Shown here one piece after another: positions 5,895 through 16,438 of a stretch of DNA of 40,064 nucleotides; the first letter of the stretch is position 1; the number at the start of each line of letters is the position of its first letter. The position numbers and the translations under genes are program-made. The notes beneath the pieces were generated by a model. It worked only from the letters and a program-made list of their open reading frames with translations, was not told where the DNA came from and made no database searches. Origin of the DNA: Fusobacterium varium (lineage in GTDB: Bacteria; Fusobacteriota; Fusobacteriia; Fusobacteriales; Fusobacteriaceae); contig JADYUE010000018.1 in assembly GCA_021531615.1 (NCBI GenBank), positions 1 to 40,064 on the forward strand. The letters are read 5' to 3'.

Positions 5895-8800
5895 ATGAGG
5901 ATTGAAGATATTTTTCTAAAAGATATTACAAGAAAAATAAATGGAGTTGTCAAAGCTGATCAAACTGATAAAGATATTATTGTAACTGAACTTAGTGAGT
6001 ATGTAGTTACAGAGGAGTTAAAAAAGCATTTTGATAGATTTTTTGATAGATATATAAAATCCTTTAGTTCTCCAACAGAAGATATGGGGGTTTGGATCTC
6101 TGGATTCTACGGATCAGGGAAATCACACTTCTTAAAGATGCTTGGTCGTATTTTAGAGAATAAAGAATATGATGGAAAGAGTGTAAGTGACTATTTTAAA
6201 GAAAAGATAGAAGATGAAAAGCTACAAAGTAATATAGAGAGATCTTCTGAAGTTCCAACAGATGTTATTCTTTTTAACGTAGATAATGTAAGTGATCAAG
6301 ATACATACAGAAATAAAGATAGTATTCCAGTGGCTTTTTTAAAAAATTTCAATGGATATTTTGGTTTCTCAAAGGATAATTTAAAAATAGCTAATTTTGA
6401 GAGAATGCTTTTTGAAAAAGGGATATTAGATGAATATAGAGAAAATATAGAGGAATTAGTAGGAAAAGAGTGGAAGGATATACTAAGAAACCTAGATTTC
6501 TATCAAGATGAGTTTATTGAAGTAAATGAAGAGATGGGAATAATGAGTGAAGAAAGCTCAGAAAGATGGTTAGAGAAAGATGATAAGATTTCTGTTAGTC
6601 CCGAGAGTTTTGCAGATTTATTAGAAGCTTATTTAAAAACAAAAGAACCAAATCATAGAATAGTATTTTTAGTTGATGAAATAGGACAATATATAGGAAA
6701 TAACTCTCAACTTATGCTTAACCTACAAACTTTAGTTGAAATTCTTGGAGTAAGATTCCAAGGTAGAGTTTGGGTTATCGTGACTTCACAACAGGATCTA
6801 GGAAGTATTTTAGGAGCAGGAGAGAGAAGAAGAAACGATTTCTCTAAAATTCAAGATAGATTTAAGACTATGTTATCTCTATCAAGTAGTAATATAGATG
6901 AGGTTATAAAGAAAAGATTACTTGAAAAAGGAAGTACAGGAAAAAAAGAGGTAGAAGAGTTATATACTAAAGATTATTTGAATATTAATAATACAATTAA
7001 CTTTAATACAAATGAGGTTATTTTACCAATATATAGCAATAAAAATGACTTTATAGAGACTTATCCATTTGTAGGATATCAATTTAGCTTACTTCAAAAA
7101 GTATTTGAAAAAGTAAGAGATATGGGATATTCAGGACAACATATGTCAAGAGGAGAAAGATCTCTTTTAAGTTCTTTCCAAGAAGCAGGGATAAGAGTAA
7201 AGGATAATAAATTAGGTTCACTTGTGCCATTTAACTATTTTTTTGAATCAATAGAGCAATTTTTAGAAGATGTGGCTAAGAGACCATTTACTATTGCTAA
7301 AAATGAGAGAAAGATAGATGAGTTTGAACTTGAAGTATTAAAACTTCTTTTCCTATTAAAAGGTATAAATGAGGTAAAAAGTAATATAGATAATTTAGTA
7401 AGCTTTATGATTGATTCTACTGACTGTGATAGAATAGCTCTTGAAGAAAAGATAAAAAAAGCTTTATTAAAATTGGAGCAACAAGTATTGATTCAAAAAG
7501 ATGGAGATGAATACTTCTTTCTAACTAATGAAGAACAAGATATTAATAAAGAGATCAATCAAGAGCAGGTAGATTATGAAGAGGTAGCTAAACAGTTAGA
7601 TTCATATATCTTTGGGGAGATCTTTTCAAAACCTTCAATTTTATCAGATGAAACAAAGTTGAAATACAGTTTTACTAGAAGGATAGATGAGTTTTTTACA
7701 AGCAAAAAAGGAGAGCAACTAGATATACGTATTTTAACTCCTTATTCTGAAGATTATAACAACGTATTACTTATAGGAATAAGAGATAGTGAAAATGAAT
7801 TGATAGTAAAATTCCCAGAAGATGAAACAACATATATTGATGAGATAAAACTATATTTGAAAGTAGAAAAATATGTAAGAAGAAAAAATATAGAGAGTAC
7901 AAGAGACACTGTTCTTTCAATATTATCTAAAAAACAAAAGGAAAATAATAGTAGAAAAAAAAGAATAAGAGCTGAAATAGAAAGAGTTATTTTAAAATCA
8001 GAAGTTTATGTATATGGACAAAAGAAGGAAATAGGAAATATTTCAGATCCATCAAAATTTATTGAGACTGCTCTTAAATTTGATATTGAATTTAGATTTA
8101 AGTCAGCAGGGCTTTTAAAAACTTTATATGATGAAGCTAGAATTAGAGATGTATTATCATATAGTTTTAATGGTGCAAATACTTTGATTCAAATAAATAG
8201 AGACCTTGAAGGAAATATAAATAGAGAAGCAATAAAAGAGATTAAAAAGAGAGTAGAGTTTTTAGAAAAAATAGGAAAAACAGTTACTTTAAAAGAGTTA
8301 GTTGAACATTTTGCAAAAGCTCCATATGGTTGGAATACTCTTTCAGTAAATGGACTTGTGGCAGAACTATTTGTATATAAGCTTATAGAAATTTCTGAAT
8401 CTAAAGAGGTAGTAAAAGATGGAGAGAAATTAAAAGATTACTTAACAAAACTACAAGCAAAAAATCTTGAAAGAATTGTAATAAATCTTAAAGAGGAAGT
8501 AGATACTGAACTTATTAAAAAGATAAATAATGTTTTAAGTGAGTTATTTGGATCTAATTCTATAATTAGTTTAGAATCTCCTAAAGCAGATTTAATAGGT
8601 ATTTTAGAAAAAAGAAGAACAACAGCATTCAGCCATTTTAATGAGTGCAATAGAGGAAAATACCCAGGAAAAAAAGAGGTTAAAAATTGGTATGATCTTT
8701 TAGATGAGATTCTAGAGAGAAAGAATGATAAAACAGATAAATTTTTAAAGGAATTTTTAAAGTATAAAGATGAGTTAAGAGAGTTATATTATCATCAATC

Positions 8801-9629
8801 GGAAGTTGATGATTTCTTTAGTGCAGGAAGTAGCAAAAAAATAAAATTTGATAGTGCTAGAGCGAAAATCAATGAAATAGATGAAAATCTAGGATATTTA
8901 GGTGGAATAAAAGAGAAAGAGCCATATAGAGAGCTTTTGACAATAACAGAAGCTAGTAAACCTTATTCTAGAATTAGAGAAATAGATGATCTATTAAATC
9001 AAATAAATGTAGAAGAAAATGTGATCCTTGAATATGAAAAAGATATTTTAAAAGAAAAGGGAGAAAAGGAGAAAAAAAGAGTTAAAGATATTTTAATAAA
9101 TAGCAAGTTCTCTTCTGAAGATATCTTTGATGAATATGAGAGATTTATTTTTGGAGTAGAAAAGATTGATAATATCAGAAAGATAATGTCTAAAAATAAA
9201 GAGCTAGAGAACATAAGTAGAAAAGCTGAAACTCTATATAAGAGCTATATTAAATCTAAACTTGTAAAAATGGAAAATGAAATTTTAACTAAGTTGGAAG
9301 ATAAAGAGGATATAGAAAGCTTACTATCAGAAGTTAAGGCAAGATATAAATCTTTAAAAAGCAGAGTTGATTCAAGTGATATTAAGGATTTAGAAAAGAT
9401 TCTTGTAGTGGCAGAGGGAGAAAAGGAGCAATTTATATTATCAGCTGATGGAAAGACAAAGAGAAGAGAGAGAGTAACTTTAAGAAAGGTAAAAGTTAAT
9501 TCAAAATTTAATATTGAAAATGAAAGTGAAGCGGAGGAGTATATAAGAGAGCTTGAAGAGAAGTTGAATGAACTTAAAAGGGAGATATTAAAATCTTTAA
9601 ATGAAAATAAAATTGTAGATATAGACTAA
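5895..9629 (+). CDS. brxC: BREX system P-loop ATPase BrxC
   Basis: A 1244-residue protein of the BrxC/PglY family, the large ATPase found in BREX phage-defence systems, where it is needed with PglX for host DNA methylation and phage exclusion. The N-terminal P-loop is GFYGSGKSHF, residues 70-79, after a stretch beginning IEDIFLKDITRKI. A Walker B-like block, IVFLVDEIGQYIG, lies near residues 255-267. The long C-terminal half is rich in Lys/Glu and likely coiled coil (about 1040-1240). Length matches the family (about 1200). GGGGG nine bases before the ATG acts as ribosome binding site. It is the first gene of the operon, unlike standard type 1 BREX where brxA and brxB come first. It is led by a terminator-containing leader. 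Confidence 0.92.
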   Translation: MRIEDIFLKDITRKINGVVKADQTDKDIIVTELSEYVVTEELKKHFDRFFDRYIKSFSSPTEDMGVWISGFYGSGKSHFLKMLGRILENKEYDGKSVSDYFKEKIEDEKLQSNIERSSEVPTDVILFNVDNVSDQDTYRNKDSIPVAFLKNFNGYFGFSKDNLKIANFERMLFEKGILDEYRENIEELVGKEWKDILRNLDFYQDEFIEVNEEMGIMSEESSERWLEKDDKISVSPESFADLLEAYLKTKEPNHRIVFLVDEIGQYIGNNSQLMLNLQTLVEILGVRFQGRVWVIVTSQQDLGSILGAGERRRNDFSKIQDRFKTMLSLSSSNIDEVIKKRLLEKGSTGKKEVEELYTKDYLNINNTINFNTNEVILPIYSNKNDFIETYPFVGYQFSLLQKVFEKVRDMGYSGQHMSRGERSLLSSFQEAGIRVKDNKLGSLVPFNYFFESIEQFLEDVAKRPFTIAKNERKIDEFELEVLKLLFLLKGINEVKSNIDNLVSFMIDSTDCDRIALEEKIKKALLKLEQQVLIQKDGDEYFFLTNEEQDINKEINQEQVDYEEVAKQLDSYIFGEIFSKPSILSDETKLKYSFTRRIDEFFTSKKGEQLDIRILTPYSEDYNNVLLIGIRDSENELIVKFPEDETTYIDEIKLYLKVEKYVRRKNIESTRDTVLSILSKKQKENNSRKKRIRAEIERVILKSEVYVYGQKKEIGNISDPSKFIETALKFDIEFRFKSAGLLKTLYDEARIRDVLSYSFNGANTLIQINRDLEGNINREAIKEIKKRVEFLEKIGKTVTLKELVEHFAKAPYGWNTLSVNGLVAELFVYKLIEISESKEVVKDGEKLKDYLTKLQAKNLERIVINLKEEVDTELIKKINNVLSELFGSNSIISLESPKADLIGILEKRRTTAFSHFNECNRGKYPGKKEVKNWYDLLDEILERKNDKTDKFLKEFLKYKDELRELYYHQSEVDDFFSAGSSKKIKFDSARAKINEIDENLGYLGGIKEKEPYRELLTITEASKPYSRIREIDDLLNQINVEENVILEYEKDILKEKGEKEKKRVKDILINSKFSSEDIFDEYERFIFGVEKIDNIRKIMSKNKELENISRKAETLYKSYIKSKLVKMENEILTKLEDKEDIESLLSEVKARYKSLKSRVDSSDIKDLEKILVVAEGEKEQFILSADGKTKRRERVTLRKVKVNSKFNIENESEAEEYIRELEEKLNELKREILKSLNENKIVDID

Positions 9630-9648
9630 TAATTGGGGTGTGAAATGA

Positions 9649-12600
9649 ATGGATAAAGGTAGCCTAAAGTTTTTTGCAACAGAATCTAGAAAAGATTTAC
9701 TTGAAAAAATGAAAAATAAACTAGCAGTATTTGGAATTACTTCTAAAGGTATTAAAGAGCTAGAGGAAAAACAAAAAATGGGAAATAAGATAGAGATAAA
9801 TGGAACTCTATACCCTAAAAAAAGTTATGATTCTCTTTGTAGTAGATATAAGGTTTTAGGCTATGAACAACTTTTAGAAGAGAGTGCTTATACTTGGTTT
9901 AATAGATTGGTTGCCTTTGCATTTATGGAAATAAATAATTATATAGATGAAAGAATAGTATTTAATAATGGAGATAGAATAGAGCCAGAGATTTTAGATA
10001 ACTATTATGAGTTTGATTTTTTTCAAGAGTTAGATGAAGAGTCTCAAAATGAGATTAATGATTTAAAAGAAAAAAATAGAGTTGATAGCTTAGAAAAGCT
10101 ATATTCTATCTTAGTTGAGGAAAAATGTTATGAGTTTTCTAAAATTATGCCATTTATGTTTGAGAAGAGGGGAAGTTATTCAGATATTCTTTTTCCAGAT
10201 GGAGTTTTAGCAAGAGGATCTTTTCTTGAAAAATTGAGAGATGAATTTAGAAAGGCTATAGAAAAAAATGAAGAAGATGAAGAGGTAGTACCTGTTGAGA
10301 TAATAGGTTGGCTTTATCAATATTATAACTCAGATCTAAAAGATGAAGTTTTTGCAGATTTGAAGAAAAATAAAAAGATAACTAAAGAGAAGATTGCACC
10401 TGCTACTCAACTATTTACTCCACATTGGATAGTAAAATATATGGGAGAAAACTCTCTTGGAAAACTTGCTTTAGAAAGTTGTGGAGTAAGTGAAGAGATA
10501 AAGGAAAATTGGAAATACTATATTGAAAATGAAATTCAAAAAAGTGAAGAGAGATTAAAGATAGAAGAAATAAAAATTATAGATCCTGCAATGGGTAGTG
10601 GACATATGCTTACATATTGCTTTGACATGTTAAGTGATATATATGAGAATCTTGGTTGGAGTAAAAAAGATGCTGTTCTATCTATTATAAAAAATAATAT
10701 CTATGGTTTAGATATAGATAAAAGAGCTAGCCAATTGGCATCTTTTGCAATATTTATGAAGGCTAGAGAGAAATTTTCAAGATTCTTTAAAGTTTTAGAG
10801 AGAATGGAAGAGGATGAGAAAATATCAATAAATACTTTAGTTATTGAAGAGAGTAATGATATTTCAGAAAGTATACAAAACCTTATAAAGGAAAATAGTT
10901 TAATACATCTTGAAAAACTTTTAGTTGATTTTTATGATGCTAAAGAGTATGGAAGTATTTTAAAATTAGAGAGTATTGAAACTAAAGAGCTATATAGAGA
11001 GCTAAAAGAGTTAGAAGAAATTTATAGAAAACAGGGACAACTATCTTTAAATTATAGTATTGTAGAGAATATAGATTTTGAAAAAGAGTATGAATTTATA
11101 GAAAAACTTATTTATCAATATAGAATAATGATAGATAAATATGATATTGTTATTACAAATCCTCCATATATGGGAGGAAAAGGGTTTGATGACAAGTTAA
11201 AAAAATATGTTGAAAAAAATTATAAAGACAGCAAGGGAGATCTATTTGCTGTATTTATTGAAAAGTGTAATGAATTTACAAAGGAAAATAGATATACTGC
11301 AATGATAACAATGCACTCTTGGATGTTTTTATCAAGTTTTGAAAATTTAAGAAAGCAGATTATAGAGAAAAGAGAGATACAGAGTTTAAATCATCTTGGA
11401 ACAAGGGCATTTGAAGAGCTTGGAGGAGAAGTTGTTCAAACAGTTTCTTGGGTAGGAAAAAATAAAGTTCCTGAAAAAAAAGGTACTTATATAAGACTTG
11501 TTGATTATAATAATGCACAATGGAAAGAGGAAGAATTTCTTAATAATAAAAATTATTATAGTGCAAATCAAAAAGAGTTTGAAAAAATTCCTGGTTCTCC
11601 AATAGCTTATTGGGTTAGTAATAGAGTAAGAGAGATTTTTGAAAAGAATCAAAAATTAGGAGAAATTGCACAACCTCGCAAGGGAAATTCTACTTCTGAT
11701 AATAACAGATTTTTAAGATTATGGTTTGAAGTTGAAAAGAACAATTTTAAATTAAATTCTATAAATTTAAAAGAAGATTCTTTAAAAATAAAATGGTTTC
11801 CTTATAATAAAGGAGGAGGTTTTAGAAAATATTATGGTAATAATGAATATTTAATTAATTGGCTAAATGATGCAGAAGAAATTAGAAAAATTCCAACAGC
11901 TGTAATTGCAAATTATGATTTTTTTACTAAAGAAGGACTTACTTGGTCTACTGTTTCATCTGCTAAACTTTCTGTTAGAAATTTTGGAGAAGGTTTTATT
12001 TTTGATAATGGAGGATGTTGCTTATTTTCAGAAAAAGATATTAAATATATCCTTTTAGGACTGCTAAATTCAAAAGTATTTACAATATTATTTGGAAACA
12101 TTAGTCCAACACTTAATTTTCAATCTGGGGATATTGCAAAAATTCCTATTATCATAGAAAAAGATGAAATTAAAAAGAATAATATTAATGAAATAACGCA
12201 ACAAAATATTAATATAGCTAAAGAGGAATGGGATTCTAGAGAAACTTCTTGGGATTTTAAAAAGTTATTTATCACTAAGGGAGATAGTATAGAGAAAGCA
12301 TATGATGATTACTGCCAATATTGGAGTGATAAATTTATGCAGATGCACCATAATGAAGAGGAGCTTAATAGAATATTTATAGATATCTATGAACTTAATG
12401 ATGAGATGGACGAAAAAGTTCCTTTTGAAGATATAACACTATTGAAAAAGGAAATTAAGATAGAAGATGGTAAAATCTTATTTAATAAAGAGGAGATTAT
12501 AAAACAATTTCTATCTTATGCAGTAGGTTGTATTATGGGAAGGTACTCTATTGATAAAGAGGAATTGATAATAGCAAACTCTGATGATATTTTACAATGT

Positions 12601-13263
12601 AACGAATCTCAAGTTATTATAAAAGATAGAGAGGGAAATATAAGACACTCTATTGAAAACTCAAGATTTTTACCTGATGAGTTTGGTATTATTCCTGTAA
12701 CAGGGGAAAATGTATTTGAAAATGATATTGTTAGTAGAGTATTTGAGTTTGTAAAAGCTCTATATGGAGAAAAGAATTTTGATGAAAATATAAGATTTAT
12801 ATGTGAAGCTCTTGGACAGAAAGAGGGAGAAACATATGATGAGGTTTTAAGAAACTACTTCATAAAAGATTTCTATACAGATCATCTTCAAAGATACCAA
12901 AAGAGACCTATCTATTGGTTTATGAATAGTGGAAAGAAAAATGGATTCTCTGCTTTAATCTATCTACATAGATATGAAGATATGAGCATTGCAAGGGTAA
13001 GAACAGAGTATCTAATTCCTTATCAAGAGAAGATGGAAAATTTAAGAAACTACTATGAAAAGATAGCAGAAAACCCAGATACATCTTCAAAGGATAGAAA
13101 AATAGCAGATAAGAAGTTAAAAGAGCTATATGCTATATTAAAAGAACTTCAGACATATGCAAATGATGTAAAACATATATCAGAGCTAAAAATATCTCTT
13201 GACTTAGATGATGGAGTAAAAGTAAACTATGAGAAGTTCGGAAAAGTATTAAAGAAAATTTAA
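9649..13263 (+). CDS. pglX: BREX system adenine-N6 DNA methyltransferase PglX
   Basis: A 1204-residue class I methyltransferase of the PglX family, which methylates adenine in a non-palindromic host site to mark self DNA in BREX. Motif I is DPAMGSGHML, near residues 309-318, and motif IV is NPPYMGG, from residue 504. Between and after them lie family stretches such as TPHWIVKYMG and the target-recognition part (about 680-880). Length is normal for PglX. The ATG at 9649 is used. An ATG five bases earlier opens only a three-codon frame. It begins 19 bp after brxC. The recognition site cannot be read from the protein. Confidence 0.94.
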   Translation: MDKGSLKFFATESRKDLLEKMKNKLAVFGITSKGIKELEEKQKMGNKIEINGTLYPKKSYDSLCSRYKVLGYEQLLEESAYTWFNRLVAFAFMEINNYIDERIVFNNGDRIEPEILDNYYEFDFFQELDEESQNEINDLKEKNRVDSLEKLYSILVEEKCYEFSKIMPFMFEKRGSYSDILFPDGVLARGSFLEKLRDEFRKAIEKNEEDEEVVPVEIIGWLYQYYNSDLKDEVFADLKKNKKITKEKIAPATQLFTPHWIVKYMGENSLGKLALESCGVSEEIKENWKYYIENEIQKSEERLKIEEIKIIDPAMGSGHMLTYCFDMLSDIYENLGWSKKDAVLSIIKNNIYGLDIDKRASQLASFAIFMKAREKFSRFFKVLERMEEDEKISINTLVIEESNDISESIQNLIKENSLIHLEKLLVDFYDAKEYGSILKLESIETKELYRELKELEEIYRKQGQLSLNYSIVENIDFEKEYEFIEKLIYQYRIMIDKYDIVITNPPYMGGKGFDDKLKKYVEKNYKDSKGDLFAVFIEKCNEFTKENRYTAMITMHSWMFLSSFENLRKQIIEKREIQSLNHLGTRAFEELGGEVVQTVSWVGKNKVPEKKGTYIRLVDYNNAQWKEEEFLNNKNYYSANQKEFEKIPGSPIAYWVSNRVREIFEKNQKLGEIAQPRKGNSTSDNNRFLRLWFEVEKNNFKLNSINLKEDSLKIKWFPYNKGGGFRKYYGNNEYLINWLNDAEEIRKIPTAVIANYDFFTKEGLTWSTVSSAKLSVRNFGEGFIFDNGGCCLFSEKDIKYILLGLLNSKVFTILFGNISPTLNFQSGDIAKIPIIIEKDEIKKNNINEITQQNINIAKEEWDSRETSWDFKKLFITKGDSIEKAYDDYCQYWSDKFMQMHHNEEELNRIFIDIYELNDEMDEKVPFEDITLLKKEIKIEDGKILFNKEEIIKQFLSYAVGCIMGRYSIDKEELIIANSDDILQCNESQVIIKDREGNIRHSIENSRFLPDEFGIIPVTGENVFENDIVSRVFEFVKALYGEKNFDENIRFICEALGQKEGETYDEVLRNYFIKDFYTDHLQRYQKRPIYWFMNSGKKNGFSALIYLHRYEDMSIARVRTEYLIPYQEKMENLRNYYEKIAENPDTSSKDRKIADKKLKELYAILKELQTYANDVKHISELKISLDLDDGVKVNYEKFGKVLKKI

Positions 13264-13282
13264 AAGAGAGGATATTCATAAG

Positions 13283-15796
13283 ATGGAAAAAGATAAGATA
13301 AAAGAGATTCTAGATCATAGATTCAGTTTAGTACCTGAATTTCCTAAGAAAAGGCATATTATATTTTGGTATGATCCAGATAAGGCATTTAAAGATATAA
13401 TACCTGAGTTGGAGATTGATAATGTTAAAATTATTGTACTTGAAAAAACTACAAATAGAAAGGGTGAGTTAATAAGTACAAATATTTTTGATACAAAATA
13501 CACTTTAGAATATAGAGATTTAGAATCAAATTATCTTATATATAGTGAATATCCAAGACCTGAAGATAGAGAGAATTATTTAATAGATATAGAAAGATAC
13601 TCTGAATTTTTTGTAGCTGATAAATCTGCTATGATAATGGAAGAATTTAACTTTTATAGAAGAGATTTTAGATTAAATCAAGTGATTAGAGAGCATTTAG
13701 ACTTTTTTGGAAGTAAGGAGAGAAAAGAGAAGCTTAATAAATTAATAGATAATCCTGAAACTATAAGGGAAAATGATCTTAAATTAGCAATTTTAGCTGT
13801 GACTGTAAATTCTAAGGTTGTTGATATTCAAGAGATTATTAAGAGTATAATTTTAGATAGAAGTAAGCTTGATACAGTTGAAAAATGGATAGGTAAAGAG
13901 TTTTTATTCCAAGAGATAAAAAGTAGATTTGATTTAGAAGTAGAGGATTTTCAAGAGTTCTTAAAGAGTTTAATGGTAGTTAATTTCTATAGAGAGATAC
14001 AGGAAAAACCAGATTCTGATCTAGAAAAGTATTATAAAGGAAAAACAAATGAGATCTATATTTTTGTAAGTTCTCTTTTACAAAATAAGCAGTGTAGTGA
14101 AAAGATAAAAGAGATATTTTATGAGCTAGGAGAGGAACTGGATATAAAAAGTGTAATAGATAAACTAGAGGTTGAAGCTTTAGTATTAGGTACAGCTTTT
14201 GAGTATTTTGATAAATTAACTATTAAATATATAGCTGAAAATTTAAATTCTGAAGTTGCAAACTATGACAGATACTTAAAGTATATCAACATCAGATTGG
14301 ATAATACACTATATAGAAGTAAGTATTTTGATTACTATAAGATGCTAATTACAGTTATAAATCTTTTAAAGATAAAAGATGAGCTAGTAATAAGAGATAA
14401 GAGCATAGATAGAATATTTAAAGAGTATATTAATATTTATTATAAGATAGATAGACTATATAGAGATTTTATCGTTTCTTATGATAGTATTAAAGGTAAA
14501 AGTTCCAATGAGTTATTTGATAAGTTAGAGAGAAAGATATCTCAATTCTATGAAAAAGATTATTTAGAGGAACTTCTTTCAGTATGGGCAGATAATTTTA
14601 CAACAGAAAGTGGACTTCCTTTACAAAAAGATTTTTATAATGAGTATATAAAAAATAGTGATACAAGAGTGGCTGTGATCATATCTGATGGATTAAGATA
14701 TGAGATAGGAGAAGAGATAGCTGAAAAATTGAAAAAAGAAGCTAGTGCTAAAGAGATAAATTTAAAAGCTATGCTTACAGGATTACCAAGCTTTACTCAA
14801 GTTGGAATGGCAAATCTATTACCAGATAATGAAAGAGTGATAGATCCACTTAGAGAAATATATACAATATCAGGAATAAGCACTATAAATACAGAGAATA
14901 GAGAAAAAATTTTAAAATTATCTTGTGAAGAGTCTTCAGCTATAATTTTTAAAGATTTTAAAAATATGAGTAGAAACGAACAAGATGAATTTATAAAAGG
15001 TAAGAAAGTTATATATATCTACCATGATAATATTGATGGTATTGGAGATGCAGGTAAGACAGAAGATAAAACCTTTGGAGCTTGTGACACGGCAATAAAG
15101 GATATTGTTGGGATCTCTAAACTTCTTTCAAGCTTGGGAATTGTAAATATCTATATAACAAGTGATCATGGATTCCTATATGAGAGAAAAGTAGTAGAGG
15201 AATATAATAAGATAGAACTAGATAAAAGTGAAGTTAAGCCTGTTGTTATAGGTAGGAGATATGCTTTATATGAAAAGGAGATAGAACAAAAAGGTTGTAT
15301 CACTATAAAAATAGATGATTATTTTGGAGTTTTTCCAAGGAAAAATCAAAGAATAAAAGCAAGTGGAAACGGATTACAATTTGTTCATGGAGGACTAAGT
15401 CCACAAGAGATGATAGTACCAGTTATTCAATACAGAAGTGGAGTTCATTCTAAGAAAGCAGAAAAAGTAAGAGTTAGAATAAAAGAGAGTACGGATAAGA
15501 TAACTTCAAATCTGAATAAATTTACATTGTATCAATTAGATCCTATTAGTATAAAAAATAAGGTTGTAGAAAGAGATATAATAGCAGGATTATATGATGG
15601 AGATATAAGAGTAAGTAATGAAGTAAAAATCAGACTTAATGCTACTGAAGAAAACTTCCAACATGATTTTAGACTTACTTTAAGTGGGGATCATGAAAAA
15701 GTTACTTTAAAGATTATGGATTTAGAAACTGGAGAGATTCTTGATTCAAAAGATTATGTGGCAAAGATAGGAATTTTATCTGATTTTGACATTTAA
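13283..15796 (+). CDS. pglZ: BREX system phosphatase PglZ (type A)
   Basis: An 837-residue protein of the PglZ alkaline-phosphatase superfamily, the signature gene of BREX. The N-terminal part (HIIFWYDPDKAFKD, about residues 25-38) is typical of type 1 PglZ. The metal-binding phosphatase core appears as IISDGLRYEIGEEI (about 465-478), with YHDNIDGIGDAGK further on and the ITSDHGFLYER block (about 624-634). Length fits type A PglZ. It begins 19 bp after pglX, with GAGAGGA before the ATG, and 24 bp separate it from brxA. In tested systems PglZ is required for methylation and defence. Its true substrate is not settled. Confidence 0.93.
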   Translation: MEKDKIKEILDHRFSLVPEFPKKRHIIFWYDPDKAFKDIIPELEIDNVKIIVLEKTTNRKGELISTNIFDTKYTLEYRDLESNYLIYSEYPRPEDRENYLIDIERYSEFFVADKSAMIMEEFNFYRRDFRLNQVIREHLDFFGSKERKEKLNKLIDNPETIRENDLKLAILAVTVNSKVVDIQEIIKSIILDRSKLDTVEKWIGKEFLFQEIKSRFDLEVEDFQEFLKSLMVVNFYREIQEKPDSDLEKYYKGKTNEIYIFVSSLLQNKQCSEKIKEIFYELGEELDIKSVIDKLEVEALVLGTAFEYFDKLTIKYIAENLNSEVANYDRYLKYINIRLDNTLYRSKYFDYYKMLITVINLLKIKDELVIRDKSIDRIFKEYINIYYKIDRLYRDFIVSYDSIKGKSSNELFDKLERKISQFYEKDYLEELLSVWADNFTTESGLPLQKDFYNEYIKNSDTRVAVIISDGLRYEIGEEIAEKLKKEASAKEINLKAMLTGLPSFTQVGMANLLPDNERVIDPLREIYTISGISTINTENREKILKLSCEESSAIIFKDFKNMSRNEQDEFIKGKKVIYIYHDNIDGIGDAGKTEDKTFGACDTAIKDIVGISKLLSSLGIVNIYITSDHGFLYERKVVEEYNKIELDKSEVKPVVIGRRYALYEKEIEQKGCITIKIDDYFGVFPRKNQRIKASGNGLQFVHGGLSPQEMIVPVIQYRSGVHSKKAEKVRVRIKESTDKITSNLNKFTLYQLDPISIKNKVVERDIIAGLYDGDIRVSNEVKIRLNATEENFQHDFRLTLSGDHEKVTLKIMDLETGEILDSKDYVAKIGILSDFDI

Positions 15797-15820
15797 TTTA
15801 TAGAAATAGGAGAAAATAAA

Positions 15821-16417
15821 ATGAGATATGTTGCTACTACCAGTGAAAGCTTTTATTATTCTGAGATGAAAAGGACTTGTGAATTCCTTTATAAAAATGG
15901 ATATAAAATTGAGGATATTGATTTAAAAAGCTGTTTAAAGGAGAATGATATCTTAGATAGTAAAAGTGAAAGTAACTTTAGTAAAAAATATCAAACTCTT
16001 AATAAGAGAATAAAGGGAATTACAGAAACTCTTACAAGAAAGATAGTAGAGGAAGATATTGAAGTTGGTAAATTTATAAATCTCTATTTGATTCTATGTA
16101 TAGAAAGATTTATGGCAGAGTTTATGGATGAAGTGATAAGAGATAAATTTATCAATTTTGATTATTATCTTACTGAAGTTGATTTTAAAAATTATTTAAG
16201 ACATAAAGAGGAGCAATCAGAGATTGTAAGTAATTGGTCTGATTATGGAAAAAAGAAGATGCTAACAAAGATTAAAACTTTTTTAGTTGAAGGTGGATTT
16301 CTAAAAAAAGAAAAAGATGGATCTTTTAAAATAGTTAAGCCATTTATTGATGAAGAGATAATAGAAGAGATAAGGAATAATGGAAATAAAGAAATATTAA
16401 AAGTAATGTTGTATTAA
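15821..16417 (+). CDS. brxA: BREX system protein BrxA (DUF1819)
   Basis: A 198-residue protein with the size and layout of BrxA (DUF1819), a small all-helical DNA-binding BREX component. Recognisable parts are the opening YVATTSESFYYSEMKRTCEF, the central LNLYLILCIE-like segment (FINLYLILCIERFMAEFMDE, about 86-105) and the C-terminal winged-helix-like stretch KIKTFLVEGGFLKK. In standard type 1 systems brxA is the first gene; here it is fourth, after pglZ. GGAGAAAAT precedes the ATG. Family identity rests on pattern and context, which agree well. Confidence 0.82.
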   Translation: MRYVATTSESFYYSEMKRTCEFLYKNGYKIEDIDLKSCLKENDILDSKSESNFSKKYQTLNKRIKGITETLTRKIVEEDIEVGKFINLYLILCIERFMAEFMDEVIRDKFINFDYYLTEVDFKNYLRHKEEQSEIVSNWSDYGKKKMLTKIKTFLVEGGFLKKEKDGSFKIVKPFIDEEIIEEIRNNGNKEILKVMLY

Positions 16418-16438
16418 GGGAGAAGAGGATAATCAAAG